Below are positions 27,482-37,832 of a stretch of 49,457 bases of DNA, piece by piece. The DNA is taken from NCBI RefSeq assembly GCF_000564855.1, contig NZ_AYXG01000005.1, positions 1 to 49,457 of the forward strand, read 5' to 3'. The stretch's first letter is position 1, and every line of letters begins with the position of its first letter. A program made the position numbers and the translations under genes. Origin of the DNA: Actinokineospora spheciospongiae (GTDB lineage: Bacteria > Actinomycetota > Actinomycetes > Mycobacteriales > Pseudonocardiaceae). The notes beneath the pieces are model-generated. The model was not told the origin of the DNA. It ran no database searches and saw only the letters and a program-made list of their open reading frames with translations.

Positions 27482-27777
27482 GTGCCCAGCATTTCCCGCA
27501 GCGAGGTCGAACACCTCGCCCGACTGGCCCGGTTGGCCGTCACCGAAGAAGAACTCGACCTGTTCGCGGGTCAGCTCGAGAAGATCGTGCAGGCGGTCGC
27601 CAAGGTCGGGCAGGTCGCCGACCAGGACATCCCGCCGATGTCGCACGCCGTCCCGCTGACCAACGTGTTCCGCAGCGACGTGGTCCGCCCCGGGCTGACC
27701 CCGCAGCAGGCGCTCGCCGCGGCCCCCGCCGCCGAGGACGGCCGCTTCCGCGTCCCGCGCATCCTGGGAGAAGAGGC

Positions 27778-27781
<4 letters not shown>
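27482..27781 (+). CDS. gatC: Asp-tRNA(Asn)/Glu-tRNA(Gln) amidotransferase subunit GatC
   Basis: GatC (99 residues) is the small stabilising subunit of the GatCAB amidotransferase, which converts mischarged Glu-tRNA(Gln) or Asp-tRNA(Asn). The family pattern is clear: [70 protein letters not shown]. It starts at GTG 27482. Its stop overlaps the gatA ATG (ATGA), the usual coupling in this operon. Confidence 0.95.
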
Positions 27782-29291
<1,510 letters not shown>

Positions 29292-29292
<1 letters not shown>

Positions 29293-29486
29293 TGGCTGCT
29301 CCGAAGAAGGTCAAGGGCGTGTTCGGCATCGTCGGTTCCGTCGCCGCGGCGTCCAGCGCGATCAACGGGCTCAAGACCGCCCGCGCCGACAACGACAAGC
29401 TCGCGCTGCTCAACGCGCTGGCCGGGGGCATCGCCGCGATCACCGGCGTGCTCATCGCGGTCCGCGCGCTGCGGAGCGGCAAGTGA
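29292..29486 (+). CDS. 64-aa membrane protein inside the gat operon
   Basis: A 64-residue protein, [65 protein letters not shown] basic N-terminus is followed by two hydrophobic stretches (about 9-24 and 38-58) joined by a charged loop, so it is probably a small two-helix membrane protein with both ends rich in Lys/Arg. Its ATG overlaps the gatA stop (TGATG) and its stop overlaps the gatB start (GTGA), so its translation is locked to the amidotransferase subunits. In M. tuberculosis the gatA-gatB gap holds pfkA instead. I do not recognise a family. It could tether or regulate GatCAB, or simply ride in the operon. Confidence 0.8.
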
Positions 29487-30988
29487 CAGCGGTCGTCGAA
29501 CTGATGGACTACGACGAGGTGCTGGAGCGGTTCGACCCGGTCCTGGGCCTCGAGGTCCACGTGGAGCTGTCCACGAAGACCAAGATGTTCTGCGGCTGCC
29601 CCACCACCTTCGGCGGGGAGCCCAACACCCAGGTGTGCCCGGTGTGCCTGGGGATGCCCGGGGCGCTGCCGGTGGTCAACGGGGCGGCGGTGGAGTCGGC
29701 CATCCGGATCGGCCTCGCGCTCAACTGCGAGATCGCCGAGTGGTGCCGCTTCGCGCGGAAGAACTACTTCTACCCGGACATGCCGAAGAACTTCCAGACC
29801 TCGCAGTACGACGAGCCGATCGCCTTCAACGGTTGGCTCGACGTGACCCTCGACGACGGCGAGGTCGTGCGCGTGCAGATCGAGCGCGCGCACATGGAGG
29901 AGGACACCGGCAAGTCGCTGCACGTGGGCGGGGCCACCGGCCGCATCCACGGCGCCGACCACTCGCTGCTGGACTTCAACCGGGCGGGCGTGCCGCTGGT
30001 CGAGATCGTCACCAAGACGATCGAGGGCACCGGCGCCCGGGCGCCGGAGGTGGCCCGCGCCTACGTGCGCACCCTGCGCGAACTGCTCCAGGCGCTCGAC
30101 GTGTCGGACGTGCGGATGGACCAGGGTTCGCTGCGCTGCGACGCGAACGTGTCGCTGATGGCCAAGGGCGCCACCGAGTTCGGCACCCGCACCGAGACCA
30201 AGAACGTCAACTCGCTGCGCAGCGTCGAGCGGGCGGTGCGGCACGAGATGACCCGCCAGGCGGCGATCCTGGTCGAGGGCGGCACCATCCGCCAGGAGAC
30301 CCGGCACTTCGAGGAGGTCTCCGGCACGACCCGCGCGGGCCGGGCGAAGGAGACCTCGGAGGACTACCGGTACTTCCCGGAGCCCGACCTGGTGCCGATC
30401 GCGCCGTCGCGGGAGTGGGTCGAGGAGCTGCGCGGCACCATGCCCGAGCCGCCCGAGGAGCGCCGCAGGCGGGTGCAGGCGGAGTGGTCGCTGTCGGACG
30501 CGGAGCTGCGCGACCTGGTCAACGCCGGGGCGGTCGACCTGGTCGCGGCCACCGTCGCGGCGGGCGCGCCCTCGGGTGAGGCCCGGTCGTGGTGGGTGTC
30601 GTACCTGGCGCAGTCGGCGAACACCCGGGGCGTGGAGCCGGCCGACCTGCCCATCACCCCGGCCCAGGTCGCCAAGGTCATCGCGCTGGTGGCCGACGGG
30701 TCGCTGACCAACAAGCTGGCCCGGTCCGTGGTGGACGGGGTGCTGGCCGGCGAGGGCGAGCCGGAGCAGGTCGTGGAGTCGCGCGGGCTCAAGGTCGTCT
30801 CGGACGACTCGGCGCTGTACGCGGCGGTCGACGAGGCGCTGGCGGCCCAGCCGGACGTCGCGGACAAGATCCGGGACGGGAAGGTCGCCGCCGCCGGTGC
30901 CATCGTCGGCGCGGTGATGAAGGCGACCCGGGGGCAGGCGGACGCGAAGCGGGTCCGTGAGCTGGTCCTGGAGCGCTGCGGGGTCTGA
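29483..30988 (+). CDS. gatB: Asp-tRNA(Asn)/Glu-tRNA(Gln) amidotransferase subunit GatB
   Basis: GatB (501 residues) binds the mischarged tRNA and carries the kinase/transamidase site. Typical blocks are [37 protein letters not shown] (Cys pairs of the zinc site), [32 protein letters not shown] and the [12 protein letters not shown] motif. The C-terminal helical and YqeY-like tail domains follow ([12 protein letters not shown]...). The GTG overlaps the stop of the small membrane protein gene. It is the last gene of the gatC-gatA-x-gatB operon and is followed by a strong terminator. Confidence 0.96.
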   Translation: MTAVVELMDYDEVLERFDPVLGLEVHVELSTKTKMFCGCPTTFGGEPNTQVCPVCLGMPGALPVVNGAAVESAIRIGLALNCEIAEWCRFARKNYFYPDMPKNFQTSQYDEPIAFNGWLDVTLDDGEVVRVQIERAHMEEDTGKSLHVGGATGRIHGADHSLLDFNRAGVPLVEIVTKTIEGTGARAPEVARAYVRTLRELLQALDVSDVRMDQGSLRCDANVSLMAKGATEFGTRTETKNVNSLRSVERAVRHEMTRQAAILVEGGTIRQETRHFEEVSGTTRAGRAKETSEDYRYFPEPDLVPIAPSREWVEELRGTMPEPPEERRRRVQAEWSLSDAELRDLVNAGAVDLVAATVAAGAPSGEARSWWVSYLAQSANTRGVEPADLPITPAQVAKVIALVADGSLTNKLARSVVDGVLAGEGEPEQVVESRGLKVVSDDSALYAAVDEALAAQPDVADKIRDGKVAAAGAIVGAVMKATRGQADAKRVRELVLERCGV

Positions 30989-30999
30989 GCGGTGTGACG

Positions 31000-31036
31000 G
31001 GAAGGGCCGGTCTCCGCACGGGGGACCGGCCCTTCC
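31000..31036. terminator. bidirectional terminator after gatB
   Basis: GGAAGGGCCGGTC pairs with GACCGGCCCTTCC (13 bp) and the stem extends inward by three pairs with one wobble. It lies between gatB and the convergent lipoprotein gene. Confidence 0.8.
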
Positions 31037-31116
31037 GCGCGTCGCGTGCTGCCGACCGCCGAGGTTCCCGGTCGCGGCCTGCGGTCCGGGGTGATCAACC
31101 GTTCCCGGGCCGAGCC

Positions 31117-32313
31117 CTAGTCGACCCCGCCGCCGCCCGCCTGGGGCTGGACGAGGATCGCCACCGCGCGGTCGTCGCTGGAGAGGGGGGTGCCGCCGCG
31201 CTTGTTGACCGTGCCCGCGACCGCCACCTGGTCGGTCATCAGGTCCAGGCCGTCGACGCGGCCGTAGCCCTCGGTGTCGGCGAAGGAGACCGTGGGTTTG
31301 CCGGTGAAGGAGCCGTCCGGGGCCTGGGGGAGGCTTTGCAGGTGGCCCGCGGTGGACATGGCCACCCACAGCAGTTGGGTCGTGGCCGCGCAGCCCGCCA
31401 CGCCGGGGCGGTCGGTCCACTTCCAGGCGGGGGTGCCCAGCGGTTTGCCCGCCTCCACCTGGTAGATCACGTCGGCGGCCGGGGTGCGGTCGGTGACCCA
31501 GGTGCGCGACCCGTCCAGGGAGGCGCAGACGCCGCCGGGGGAGACCAGGCCCGCGGCCAGGACCGGGCTGCCCGGGGTGGGGTTGTCCGCGGCGGGTTTG
31601 CCCTCGCCGGTGAGGCGCAGGACCTTGCCCGCCAGTGAGGCCGGGTCGGCCGCCGCCGTGGGGTTGCCCGCGGTGCCGGTGGCCAGGAGCAGGGCGCCCC
31701 TGTGGTCGTTGGCCAGGGAGCCGCGGTTGCCGGTGGTGCCGCGCGGGATGCCGGTGAGGACCGGTTTGGGGGTGTCGCCGGGGGCGATGCGGACCACGCG
31801 GTTGTCGGTGGGGGTGGTGACGTAGGCGAAGACGAGTTGGTCCTCGGCGTAGGTGGGGGACAGCGCCAGGCCGGTGAGGCCGCCGTCGCCGGTGCCGTCG
31901 ACCGGGACGGTGGCGAAGAGCGCGGGTTCGGTGTCCTTGCGGACCAGCAGGATGCGGCCGGTGGTGCGCTCGCCGACCAGGGCGGTGGGGTTGGTGCCGT
32001 CGCCGGGGAGGGCGGCCACGGCCATCAGCGTGTCCAGGCAGGTGGCCAGCACCGAGTCGTGGAAGTCCTTGCAGCCGTCCGGTGGGGGGACGGAGGTCTG
32101 CGGGCCGCTCGGTGCCCCGCCGCCCTGGCCGCCGCCACCGCCGCCGGAGCCGCCCTCCTGGGGGTCGGGTGCGGCCTGCGGGCTGAGCTGCGGCGCTTCC
32201 GACCAGTTGCCGGGGGCGGGCTGGTCGGTGAAGGAGGCGCACGAGGACAGCAGCAGTGCCGCCGCCGCGGTCGAGGCCGCGAGCACGCGGGACCCGCGCG
32301 GCATACCGGACAT
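31117..32313 (-). CDS. lipoprotein, sorbosone/glucose dehydrogenase-like beta-propeller (LppZ-like)
   Basis: A 398-residue lipoprotein: signal peptide with lipobox LLLSSC (Cys25), then a Gly/Pro-rich linker (about 40-75 with poly-Gly), then a beta-propeller of the PQQ-type glucose/sorbosone dehydrogenase superfamily (GRILLVRKD, TGLALSPTYAEDQLVFAYVT, NDHRGALLLATGTAGNP, PGSPVLAAGLVSPGGVCASLDG). Its position between gatB and the doxX/ilv genes matches lppZ (Rv3006) of M. tuberculosis. Enzyme activity and PQQ use are unproven. ATG 32313 is 8 nt after a TAGGGT -10-like box; GTG 32319 is an alternative. Confidence 0.83.
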   Translation of the reverse strand: MSGMPRGSRVLAASTAAAALLLSSCASFTDQPAPGNWSEAPQLSPQAAPDPQEGGSGGGGGGQGGGAPSGPQTSVPPPDGCKDFHDSVLATCLDTLMAVAALPGDGTNPTALVGERTTGRILLVRKDTEPALFATVPVDGTGDGGLTGLALSPTYAEDQLVFAYVTTPTDNRVVRIAPGDTPKPVLTGIPRGTTGNRGSLANDHRGALLLATGTAGNPTAAADPASLAGKVLRLTGEGKPAADNPTPGSPVLAAGLVSPGGVCASLDGSRTWVTDRTPAADVIYQVEAGKPLGTPAWKWTDRPGVAGCAATTQLLWVAMSTAGHLQSLPQAPDGSFTGKPTVSFADTEGYGRVDGLDLMTDQVAVAGTVNKRGGTPLSSDDRAVAILVQPQAGGGGVD

Positions 32314-32324
32314 GCTCACCGACC

Positions 32325-33257
32325 CTAGGCGGGGGGTCGTGAACCCGGGGTGAGCGCGGCGGGGTCCGCGTCGGCCCTGGCCCGTTCCACCGCCGCCACC
32401 CGCCGCACCAGCATCCCCAGTTCCGCCACGATCACCTCCGGCGCCTCCAGCGGCATGAAGTGGCTGGTCGGCACCACCCTGGTCCGCGCGTGCGGCAGCC
32501 CGGCCACCGACTCCAGGGCCCGCCGGGGGTCGGCGACGACGTCGTACTTCCCGGCCAGCACGGTCACCGGGACGCCGATGCCGGTCAGGTCCCGCTCCGG
32601 CACGTCGGCCAGGGCCAGCGCCAGGGTGACGTACCAGCGCGAGTCGTGGCCGAGGAAGCGGCGCACCGCCTCGGCCACCTCGTCCGCCTCCGCCCCGCCG
32701 GGCAGCATGAAGCCGGTGTGCTGGAGCAGCGTCGCCGTGGCGCGGTTGACCGGCACCCGGTGCAGCACCGCGTCGACCAGCGGGCCCAGCCCCTTGACCG
32801 CGTGCGCGGCCAGCAGCCCCAGGGCGCGCCCGAGCGGCCGGGGGACACCGGCCACCCCGAGCAGCGCGCCGAACATGTCCCCGGGCACCCCCGCGGCGAG
32901 CATCAGCCCGGACACCCGGTCGGGGTACCGCTGGGCCAGCTCCGTGGCCACCATCACACCCATCGACCAGCCCATCACCACGCACCGCCGCACGCCCGCC
33001 GCGTCCAGCACCGCGAGCGCGTCGGCGACGTGGTCGGCGAGGGTGATCCGGCTCTCGTCGGCCGGGCGGTCCGAGCCCATCGTCCCCCGGTGGTACCAGC
33101 TCAGCACCCGCACGCCGGAGTCCGGCAGCAGCAGGGCGGGCCAGGCCTCGGGGATGGTGCCCAGGCCGGGGCACAGCAGCACGACCGGCCCGGTGGAGTC
33201 GGTGTGCCAGCCGCGCACGCGGGTGCCGTCGGCGGAGAGGACGTCGTGTTCGCGCAC
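32325..33257 (-). CDS. alpha/beta hydrolase
   Basis: A 310-residue alpha/beta-hydrolase fold protein. The nucleophile elbow is GWSMG with Ser98, the acid is probably Asp239 in AGKYDVVAD, and the base is His266 in PTSHFMPLEAP; the oxyanion region is CPGLGTIPEAW. A helical cap lies at about 130-200. No signal peptide is present, so it is cytoplasmic. Substrate unknown; esterase or lipase-like activity is the default guess. It starts at GTG 33257 and ends 12 nt before the lppZ-like gene, so the two probably form one transcript. The 2-hydroxyacid dehydrogenase gene is divergent. Confidence 0.87.
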   Translation of the reverse strand: MREHDVLSADGTRVRGWHTDSTGPVVLLCPGLGTIPEAWPALLLPDSGVRVLSWYHRGTMGSDRPADESRITLADHVADALAVLDAAGVRRCVVMGWSMGVMVATELAQRYPDRVSGLMLAAGVPGDMFGALLGVAGVPRPLGRALGLLAAHAVKGLGPLVDAVLHRVPVNRATATLLQHTGFMLPGGAEADEVAEAVRRFLGHDSRWYVTLALALADVPERDLTGIGVPVTVLAGKYDVVADPRRALESVAGLPHARTRVVPTSHFMPLEAPEVIVAELGMLVRRVAAVERARADADPAALTPGSRPPA

Positions 33258-33294
33258 GAGAACCGAGTCTGCCGCACCGGCCGCCGCCCGCGCT

Positions 33295-33300
33295 TAGTGT
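33295..33300 (+). promoter_or_regulatory. -10 box of the leaderless 2-hydroxyacid dehydrogenase gene
   Basis: TAGTGT fits TANNNT and ends 7 nt before GTG 33308. The same hexamer with the same spacing precedes the doxX-like gene at 34359. Confidence 0.55.
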
Positions 33301-33307
33301 GTGTGCT

Positions 33308-34219
33308 GTGACAACCACCGTTCTGGTACCGGACGAGCAGGGACTGGTCACCCTCGGCGCCCTCGACGGCGTCCGGGCGGTCCGCTACGCCGCGGGGGCC
33401 GACCTGCCCCCGGAGGCGGCCGACGCCGAGGTGCTGGTGCCCGACTTCCTCGCCGCCGACCAGGCCGCGCTCGTGGCCGCGCTGCCCAGGCTGAAGCTGG
33501 TGCAGTTGCTCACCACCGGTGCCGACGCCTGGATCGGCAGGCTGCCCGACCACGTGATGCTCTCCACCTGCCGGGGCGCGCACGGCGGCAGCTCCGCCGA
33601 GTGGGTCGTCGGCGCCCTGCTGACCGTCTACCGGGACCTGGTTGGCTTCGCCGACGCGCAGCGCGCCGGGCGGTGGACCACGCACGTCACCGAAACCCTC
33701 CAGGGCAAGCGGGTGCTGGTGGTCGGCGCGGGTGACCTGGGCAGGCAGTTGGAGCGGCGCCTGCTCGCCTTCGACGCCGAGGTCACCCTGGTCGCCACCT
33801 CCGCCAGGCCCGGGGTGCGCGCGCTCGCCGAGCTGCCCGCCCTGCTGCCCGAGCACGACGCGGTGGTGCTGGTCGTTCCGCACACGCCCGCCACCAGGGG
33901 CATGGTCGACGCGGGGTTCCTGGCCCGGATGCCCGACGGCGCGGTGCTGGTGAACGTCGCCCGTGGCCCGGTCGTGGACACCGGCGCCCTGCTGGCCGAG
34001 CTGACCTCCGGGCGGTTGCGCGCCGCGCTGGACGTCACCGACCCCGAGCCGCTGCCCGAGGGCCACCCGCTGTGGTCGGCACCGGGCCTGCTGCTGACCC
34101 CGCACGTGGCGGGGAGCTGCACCGGGCACCGCGAGCGCGCCTACCGGGTCGTCGCGGAGCAGGTCGCCCGGTTCGCGGCGGGCGACAAGCCGCAGAACCT
34201 CGTGCAGGGCGACTACTGA
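33308..34219 (+). CDS. D-isomer-specific 2-hydroxyacid dehydrogenase family protein
   Basis: A 303-residue NAD-dependent oxidoreductase: Rossmann motif GAGDLG (140-145), catalytic Arg219 in NVARGPVVD, Glu247 in DPEPLPEGHPLW and His266 in LTPHVAG. This is the Arg-Glu-His set of the lactate/glycerate/phosphoglycerate dehydrogenase family. It lacks the C-terminal regulatory domains of SerA (encoded at 46109), so it is a distinct enzyme reducing an unidentified 2-ketoacid. GTG 33308 is chosen for the leaderless -10 spacing; GTG 33299 would add three residues. Confidence 0.87.
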   Translation: MTTTVLVPDEQGLVTLGALDGVRAVRYAAGADLPPEAADAEVLVPDFLAADQAALVAALPRLKLVQLLTTGADAWIGRLPDHVMLSTCRGAHGGSSAEWVVGALLTVYRDLVGFADAQRAGRWTTHVTETLQGKRVLVVGAGDLGRQLERRLLAFDAEVTLVATSARPGVRALAELPALLPEHDAVVLVVPHTPATRGMVDAGFLARMPDGAVLVNVARGPVVDTGALLAELTSGRLRAALDVTDPEPLPEGHPLWSAPGLLLTPHVAGSCTGHRERAYRVVAEQVARFAAGDKPQNLVQGDY

Positions 34220-34345
34220 CCGCGTTCTTGTCATCCCGGCCACATCCGCCCCGGTCGGGAAGTCGGCAAAAGGCGAGGTCAGGTCAGGCAGGCGGGAATC
34301 GGCGATCGAGGTCACGCCTGGTGGGCACCGGCCTCCCCCATCGTT

Positions 34346-34351
34346 TAGTGT
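34346..34351 (+). promoter_or_regulatory. -10 box of the leaderless doxX-like gene
   Basis: TAGTGT ends 7 nt before GTG 34359 with no ribosome-binding sequence between. Confidence 0.55.
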
Positions 34352-34358
34352 CCGGCCC

Positions 34359-34997
34359 GTGAGCACCGATGACTTCTACCGGGCCTCGGAGTCGAAGACC
34401 TCCGGACCCGGCTACGACAAGGTCGCCTACGACGACGGGGCCACGGCCGCGTTCAAGGCCCCGCACGACGAGGTCTACCCGGAGGAGCGCAAGCCCGCCC
34501 GGGAGCCGCACGAGTGGCACTTCGGCGCGGACCTCGCGCTGTTCGTGCTGCGGGTGACCCTCGGCGCGCTGATCCTCGCGCACGGCCTGCAGAAGGTGTT
34601 CGGGCTGATGGGCGGCCCCGGCATCGGCGGGTTCGCCGAGTTCCTGGGCACCCAGGGCTTCCAGCAGACGACCCTGCTGGCCTGGGTCACCGGCGGTACC
34701 GAGCTGGGCGCGGGCGCGCTGCTCATCCTGGGCCTGTTCACCCCGGCCGCCGCGGCGGGCGTGCTGGGCGTCATGGCCAACGCGATCTGGATCAAGGTCG
34801 AGCCGCAGGAGTTCGTCGGCGCGGTGGAGCTGGAGGTGCTCTACGCCGCCGCCGCGTTCGCGCTGCTGTTCGCGGGCGCGGGCAAGATCTCCCTCGACCG
34901 CAACACCCCGTGGTTCCGCCGGGCCCCCGCGTTCGGGTTCATCTTCCTGCTCATCGCCGCCGGGCTGTCCGTGGTGACCCTGGTCGTCCTGCGGTAG
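34359..34997 (+). CDS. DoxX family membrane protein
   Basis: A 212-residue membrane protein: a hydrophilic N-terminus of about 50 residues, then four TM helices with the DoxX pattern (LFVLRVTLGALILAHGLQKVFGLMGGPGI, WVTGGTELGAGALLILGLFTPAAAAGV, ELEVLYAAAAFALLFAGAGKISLDR). The mycobacterial neighbour in the same position, Rv3005c, is a DoxX protein reported to join SodA and a sulfurtransferase in an oxidative-stress complex. Whether this homologue does so is unknown. It stands alone between a leaderless promoter and a terminator. Confidence 0.87.
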   Translation: MSTDDFYRASESKTSGPGYDKVAYDDGATAAFKAPHDEVYPEERKPAREPHEWHFGADLALFVLRVTLGALILAHGLQKVFGLMGGPGIGGFAEFLGTQGFQQTTLLAWVTGGTELGAGALLILGLFTPAAAAGVLGVMANAIWIKVEPQEFVGAVELEVLYAAAAFALLFAGAGKISLDRNTPWFRRAPAFGFIFLLIAAGLSVVTLVVLR

Positions 34998-35006
34998 GAG
35001 TGCCGA

Positions 35007-35046
35007 CGAGAAGGGCCGCACCCCCACGGGGGTGCGGCCCTTCTCG
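35007..35046. terminator. very strong bidirectional terminator (doxX / ilvD)
   Basis: A perfect 19-bp inverted repeat opening CGAGAAGGGCCGCACCCCC is separated by only two bases. It lies between convergent doxX and ilvD, 9 nt and 12 nt from the two stop codons. Confidence 0.85.
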
Positions 35047-35058
35047 CGTCTTCGCCGA

Positions 35059-36903
35059 CTACCGCGACGGGTCGCGCACCGCGCCGGTGGAGGCGTCGGT
35101 GGCCATCCGCGCGTAGGCGCGCAGCGCGCTGGTCACCGGGCGGTCCCGGTCGACCGGCTGCCACGGGCGCTCGCTGGCGTCCATCTTGGCCCGGCGCTCG
35201 GCCAGCACCGCGGGCTCCACCAGCAGCTCCAGCAGGCGGGCGTGCACGTCGATGCGGATCTGGTCACCGTCCTCGACCAGGCCGATCGCGCCACCGCCCG
35301 CCGCCTCCGGGGAGACGTGGCCGATGGACAGGCCGGACGTGCCGCCGGAGAAGCGGCCGTCGGTGACCAGCGCGCACTTCTTGCCCAGGCCGGTGCCCTT
35401 GAGGTACGCGGTCGGGTGCAGCATCTCCTGCATCCCCGGCCCGCCCGCCGGGCCCTCGTAGCGGATCACCAGCACCTCACCCGGCTGGACGACCTTGTTG
35501 AGGATGACCGACACGGCCTCCTCCTGGCTCTCCACCACCCGGGCCGGGCCCTGGAAGGTGAACAGCTCCTCGTCGATGCCCGCGGACTTGATCACCGCGC
35601 CGCGCTCGGCCAGGTTGCCGTGCAGCACCGCCAGGCCACCCTCGGCGGTGTGGGCGTGCTCGACGTCGTGCACGCAGCCGTTCACCGCGTCGGTGTCCAG
35701 CGACGACCAGCGGTTCTGCGTGGAGAACGCCTGCGTGGTGCGCACCCCGCCCGGGGCGGCGTGGAACAGCTCGATCGCGGCCTCCGACGGCGACTCGGCG
35801 CGGATGTCCCACGCGCCCAGCCACTCCTCGATCGTGGCGCTGTGCACGGTGTGCACGTCGGTGTTGAGCAGCCCGCCGCGCCACAGCTCGCCCAGGATGG
35901 CGGGGATGCCACCGGCCCGGTGCACGTCCTCCATGTGGTAGTCGGAGTTCGGCGCGACCTTGGACAGGCAGGGCACCCGCCGGGAGATCGCGTCGATGTC
36001 GGCGAGGGTGAAGTCGACCTCGCCCTCCTGCGCCGCGGCGAGGATGTGCAGCACGGTGTTGGTGGACCCGCCCATGGCCATGTCCAGCGCCATCGCGTTC
36101 TCGAACGCCTTGCGGTTGGCGATGGTGCGCGGCAGCGCGGTCTCGTCGTCCTGCTCGTACCACCGCCTGCACAGCTCGACCACGGTCCGGCCCGCCTGCT
36201 CGAACAGGGTGCGGCGGGCGGCGTGGGTGGCCAGCGTGGAGCCGTTGCCCGGCAGGGCCAGGCCCAGCGCCTCGGTGAGGCAGTTCATCGAGTTCGCGGT
36301 GAACATGCCCGAGCAGGACCCGCAGGTCGGGCAGGCCGAGCGCTCGACCAGGTCGAGCGCGGCGTCGTCGACCCCGCTGTTGGCCGAGGCGGAGATGGCG
36401 GTGACCAGGTCCGACGCGGGGTGCGCGACGCCGTCGACGACGACCGCCTTGCCCGCCTCCATCGGCCCGCCGGAGACGAACACCACCGGGACGTTGAGCC
36501 GCATGGCCGCGTTGAGCATCCCCGGGGTGATCTTGTCGCAGTTGGAGATGCACACGATCGCGTCCGCCTGGTGGGCGTTGACCATGTACTCCACCGCGTC
36601 GGCGATGACCTCCCGCGAGGGCAGCGAGTAGAGCATCCCGCTGTGGCCCATGGCGATGCCGTCGTCCACGGCGATGGTGTGGAACTCCCTGGGCACCCCG
36701 CCCGCCGCGCGGACGCCCTCGGCCACGATGTCGCCGAGGTCGCGCAGGTGGACGTGCCCGGGCACGAACTGGGTGTAGGAGTTGGCGATGGCCACGATGG
36801 GCTTGCCGAAGTCGCTGTCGGTCATGCCCGTGGCGCGCCACAGGGACCGGGCTCCGGCGGCGTTGCGGCCGTGGGTGGTGGTGCGGGAGCGCAGCGCTGG
36901 CAC
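35059..36903 (-). CDS. ilvD: dihydroxy-acid dehydratase
   Basis: IlvD (614 residues) dehydrates 2,3-dihydroxy-isovalerate and -methylvalerate, the third common step of valine, leucine and isoleucine synthesis. [27 protein letters not shown] and [19 protein letters not shown] are intact. The QFVPGHVHL segment and the length match the E. coli type, whose cluster is an oxygen-sensitive [4Fe-4S]; the shorter [2Fe-2S] type has a Cys in that segment. The GTG start has GGAGGAG 2-3 nt upstream. It faces away from ilvBNC and is followed by the PH-domain gene upstream on the same strand. Confidence 0.95.
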   Translation of the reverse strand: MPALRSRTTTHGRNAAGARSLWRATGMTDSDFGKPIVAIANSYTQFVPGHVHLRDLGDIVAEGVRAAGGVPREFHTIAVDDGIAMGHSGMLYSLPSREVIADAVEYMVNAHQADAIVCISNCDKITPGMLNAAMRLNVPVVFVSGGPMEAGKAVVVDGVAHPASDLVTAISASANSGVDDAALDLVERSACPTCGSCSGMFTANSMNCLTEALGLALPGNGSTLATHAARRTLFEQAGRTVVELCRRWYEQDDETALPRTIANRKAFENAMALDMAMGGSTNTVLHILAAAQEGEVDFTLADIDAISRRVPCLSKVAPNSDYHMEDVHRAGGIPAILGELWRGGLLNTDVHTVHSATIEEWLGAWDIRAESPSEAAIELFHAAPGGVRTTQAFSTQNRWSSLDTDAVNGCVHDVEHAHTAEGGLAVLHGNLAERGAVIKSAGIDEELFTFQGPARVVESQEEAVSVILNKVVQPGEVLVIRYEGPAGGPGMQEMLHPTAYLKGTGLGKKCALVTDGRFSGGTSGLSIGHVSPEAAGGGAIGLVEDGDQIRIDVHARLLELLVEPAVLAERRAKMDASERPWQPVDRDRPVTSALRAYARMATDASTGAVRDPSR

Positions 36904-36996
36904 GGCTCCTCCAGATCTCGTCAGTACTCGGGGGGCGGAAAGCGGGGACGGCGGCCGGGTCGGCGGTCGTCGGTGCCGGGAGCGGTACCCGACAGG

Positions 36997-37524
36997 TTAC
37001 TCCGGTCCGGCCGCCCGCTCGCCCCGCGCGGCGCCCGGTTCCGCCGCCCCGACCACGGGGGCGGACTCGTCCACCGGCTCGGCGTCGGGTTCGGGCACGG
37101 GGTCGGCGCCCGGTTCCGGCGCGCGCTCGGTCGGGTCCGGGACGAGGCCGCCGCTGATGAACGACAGGGCGGGCAGGTGCCGCACCCGGACCTGCGGCAG
37201 GGCCACCTCGGTGCCGTCGTCGAGCACCGCGGTCACCCCCGCCTTCCCGGTCAGCCGCAGGCCGCGCAGCAGCCGCCACGGCACCCGGCGCGACCCGGTC
37301 AGGGTGTTGGCGACGAGGCCCTCGGTGTCGGCCACCGTGCGCACCCGCAGCACCCACACGATCAGGGCGACCGGGATCAGGTAGATCCACAGCAGGTACG
37401 GCGCGGCGGCGGCCACCGGTGTGGCGCAGATCGCCAGCAGCAGCGCGGCGAGCACCGCGATGCCGGGCACGCGGAACACGAGACGGGTCGGGACCTGCTG
37501 TTCAGCCACCCCCTGATGGTGCAC
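36997..37524 (-). CDS. PH-domain membrane protein (Cfp6-like)
   Basis: A protein of about 175 residues with two adjacent hydrophobic segments (about 18-40 and 42-60), a bacterial PH-like domain (RTVADTEGLVANTLTGSRRVPWRLLRGLRLTGKAGVTAVLDDGTEVALPQVR) and a disordered acidic Pro/Glu-rich C-terminus. It corresponds in position and domain to Rv3004 (low-molecular-weight antigen 6) next to ilvB in Mycobacterium. Function unknown. GTG 37524 and GTG 37509 are both possible starts. It is divergent from the ilvB leader and 93 bp upstream of ilvD on the same strand. Confidence 0.82.
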   Translation of the reverse strand: MHHQGVAEQQVPTRLVFRVPGIAVLAALLLAICATPVAAAAPYLLWIYLIPVALIVWVLRVRTVADTEGLVANTLTGSRRVPWRLLRGLRLTGKAGVTAVLDDGTEVALPQVRVRHLPALSFISGGLVPDPTERAPEPGADPVPEPDAEPVDESAPVVGAAEPGAARGERAAGPE

Positions 37525-37604
37525 CGGGCGCCCGCGCGCCCCGCGCCCGGGTCCGCGCGCGTCCCAGGACGCGGTCCAACATCCGAGACACGCGTCTCGC
37601 AGAG

Positions 37605-37633
37605 TTGACGCTCTACTGCGAACGAACTAACGT
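37605..37633 (+). promoter_or_regulatory. promoter of the ilvBNC operon
   Basis: TTGACG (37605-37610) and TAACGT (37628-37633) are separated by exactly 17 bp, the best consensus promoter in the window. Transcription should start about 7 nt later, at the GTG of the leader peptide. Confidence 0.8.
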
Positions 37634-37640
37634 CCCCGAC

Positions 37641-37688
37641 GTGCCTGCTCAGTCCATTCTCGTACTTCCGCCGCGCGTTCGCCGCTGA
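37641..37688 (+). CDS. ilvB leader peptide, 15 aa
   Basis: GTG 37641 opens a 15-codon peptide, MPAQSILVLPPRVRR, ending at TGA 37686-37688. Residues 6-9 are Ile-Leu-Val-Leu, exactly the products of the pathway, and this run is typical of actinobacterial ilvB leader peptides. The predicted transcript begins at or just before the GTG, so the peptide would be translated leaderless. Stalling at these codons when branched-chain aminoacyl-tRNAs are scarce should favour read-through of the terminator at 37718-37753. Confidence 0.8.
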   Translation: MPAQSILVLPPRVRR

Positions 37689-37716
37689 CGGAAGCCGACT
37701 CAGCATCGAACGCGCG
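37672..37716 (+). promoter_or_regulatory. 10-bp hairpin overlapping the end of the leader peptide
   Basis: CGCGCGTTCG (37672-37681) pairs perfectly with CGAACGCGCG (37707-37716). Its left arm covers the last sense codons of the leader peptide, so a ribosome there would prevent it from forming. It lies 1 nt before the terminator hairpin and does not overlap it; I could not identify the competing antiterminator. Confidence 0.6.
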
Positions 37717-37717
37717 A

Positions 37718-37753
37718 CCCTCGTGCGACCTTTGAGGTCGACGGGGGTTTTTT
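37718..37753 (+). terminator. attenuator terminator of ilvBNC
   Basis: A stem CCCTCGTGCGACCT / AGGTCGACGGGGG (one bulge, one wobble) with a TTG loop is followed by six T residues (37748-37753). It lies between the leader peptide and ilvB. It is the only hairpin in the window with a classical T-tract. Confidence 0.8.
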
Positions 37754-37832
37754 CGTGCCCAGAGCCGCCCCACCCGACCGACGACCGCCCCCGCACCGCC
37801 CACTGGAACCACGAACCCACGAGGCAGAACCG

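Noticed and set aside
37641-37753. T-box riboswitch upstream of ilvB
   Set aside because: No T-box consensus, specifier loop or stem I architecture is visible; the ILVL leader peptide and a simple terminator explain the region.
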